A DNA stretch of 64,000 bases from Prunella strophiata (lineage: Eukaryota; Chordata; Aves; Passeriformes; Prunellidae), in NCBI GenBank assembly GCA_036583965.1, contig JAZBQD010000022.1:1298001-1362000 (forward strand). Direction: 5' to 3'. Positions 63,003-64,000 of the stretch are shown piece after piece. The position numbers were made by a program, and so were the translations under genes. Numbering within the stretch: the stretch's first letter is position 1; each line of letters starts with the position of its first letter. The notes under the pieces are model-generated. The model made no database searches, had not been told where the DNA came from, and saw only the letters and a program-made list of their open reading frames with translations.

Positions 63003-64000
63003 TACCATGTTCTTAATCCTACTTAGCAGATATGTTTGGAGAGGATTTCTTGTTACTCTTGTAATGGCTTTTAACTCTGCTGAAGTTTATTTAACTAACA
63101 GAAAGAAAGAAACTTATCTTCTACCTAATCCTTCTGGATTGTTTACAATATAATGTCAACTTAAATGCTGTTTAAAGTGGTAATTGTCTGTCTTTCTGCT
63201 CTATTCCAATACACACTTTGTAAAGATGGTTAGAGCGTATTAATTTAAACGATAATACTGTCATATAACATGAAAAGTTAAGTTGCTTATCAGTATATTT
63301 TGATAAGCTACTTACATTTTACAGTAGCATTTGCAGGCTTCAAACAAACGCTAATGATGGAGTGCCAGTCACTTTGTCTGTCTCATAGAGAGCTTGTTTT
63401 TCCTTTTTCACCCTCATTTATCACCAGAGCTGCACAGCCAGGGACCACAGGGCACTCCATTCCTTACAGCTGTCAGGATGTAGTCATATTTTATAGAAAC
63501 TTTAAATCCTGTCTGACTATATCAAAATAGAATCCATTTGCTTCAGAAAGCAGCTGTGATTAAAGAGCATCAGGGAGTGCATCTCTGGCTGGCTTTGCAT
63601 TCACCACAGCCGAGGGAAATTCCTGACTGGTGTTGGGAAAGGGACTGAAATACAGAGCTGTGCCAGGAAAACAGGGCACAGAATCCTACCAAAGCTGCAG
63701 GGAAAAGGAACATCCTCACTGTCTTACTTGGTGGAATGGAGATATTAAGTAAATGAAAAAGATGTGATTTTTCTGCATGTTTCCCTTTTAATTTTGTTTC
63801 TTCCTCTCTTTTGGAAGTTGCATGTATGTACTGAAGCTGAAGTTTCTGTTTGACTGAAGCAAAGGCCAGGCTAAATAGAGTGATGGAATGAGATTTAAAA
63901 AAAATGTAAAACTGAGATACTGATTATTCCATTTTAAAAGTCTTTTTTTGTATTAGGATTCAAACCAAAATAACTGTCTTTTCTTATTTTTTATTATTTT
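63003..64000. repeat. About 1-kb tandem duplication, copy 2 (runs to window end)
   Basis: Copy 2 matches copy 1 with the offset drifting 1042, 1041, 1040, 1039, then 1051 after the 12-bp insertion. The start point TACCATGTTCTTAATC corresponds to 61961. Beyond about 63760 mismatches and one-base indels become frequent. The copy is cut off by the end of the window. Confidence 0.95.

Noticed and set aside
62261..63530. Two near-identical 72-76-codon frames as a duplicated gene
   Set aside because: They reflect the 1-kb DNA duplication. The 12-bp insertion happens to keep frame, and the peptide matches nothing known and has no splice context.

Overview
This window is vertebrate nuclear DNA, almost certainly from a bird. 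The evidence is two CR1 LINE 3' ends, a fragment resembling an avian LTR, otherwise sparse interspersed repeats, and three small, well-spliced coding exons in long AT-rich introns. There are no bacterial-style genes, no tRNA or rRNA genes and no CRISPR array. Almost every long open reading frame in the window is either chance intronic sequence or a by-product of tandem repeats that lack stop codons.

The whole window reads as the 5' part of one plus-strand gene, DENND1A (connecdenn 1, a Rab35 guanine-nucleotide exchange factor). Three consecutive exons are recognisable: 27286-27329, 41997-42046 and 44879-44998. Their phases join exactly (phase 1 in, then 0, then 2, then 2 out), giving 71 complete residues of the N-terminal uDENN lobe plus a split residue at each end. 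By comparison with human DENND1A as I remember it, these are exons 3, 4 and 5. Exon 2 was not found upstream and exon 6 was not found downstream, so I take both to lie outside the window. That makes 1-27285 intron 2, 27330-41996 intron 3, 42047-44878 intron 4 and 44999-64000 the start of intron 5.

The introns carry the unusual material. Intron 2 holds an old LTR-like fragment and a CR1 (710-1390), then a 4.2 kb minisatellite of about 200 units of 20-22 bp (16496-20737) with polar variant distribution and about 600-bp higher-order repeats, and an AT/GT microsatellite just upstream of exon 3. Intron 3 holds an ancient CR1 tail (about 32085-32226) and a CpG-rich patch. Intron 5 holds a CpG-rich block with a full match to the CTCF core motif, directly abutting a second minisatellite of about 50 units of 28 bp (47617-49040) with G-quadruplex potential. 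A third, shorter GC-rich tandem repeat lies at 50432-50708. The window ends in a tandem duplication of about 1 kb (61961-62951 and 63003-64000). Its indel-rich differences make an assembly artefact a serious possibility.

The three exons act together as one coding stretch. The remaining features are non-coding, and any role for them is inference. I did not find a convincing new multi-gene system. The best candidates for something undescribed are the two intronic minisatellites and the CTCF/CpG/minisatellite junction.
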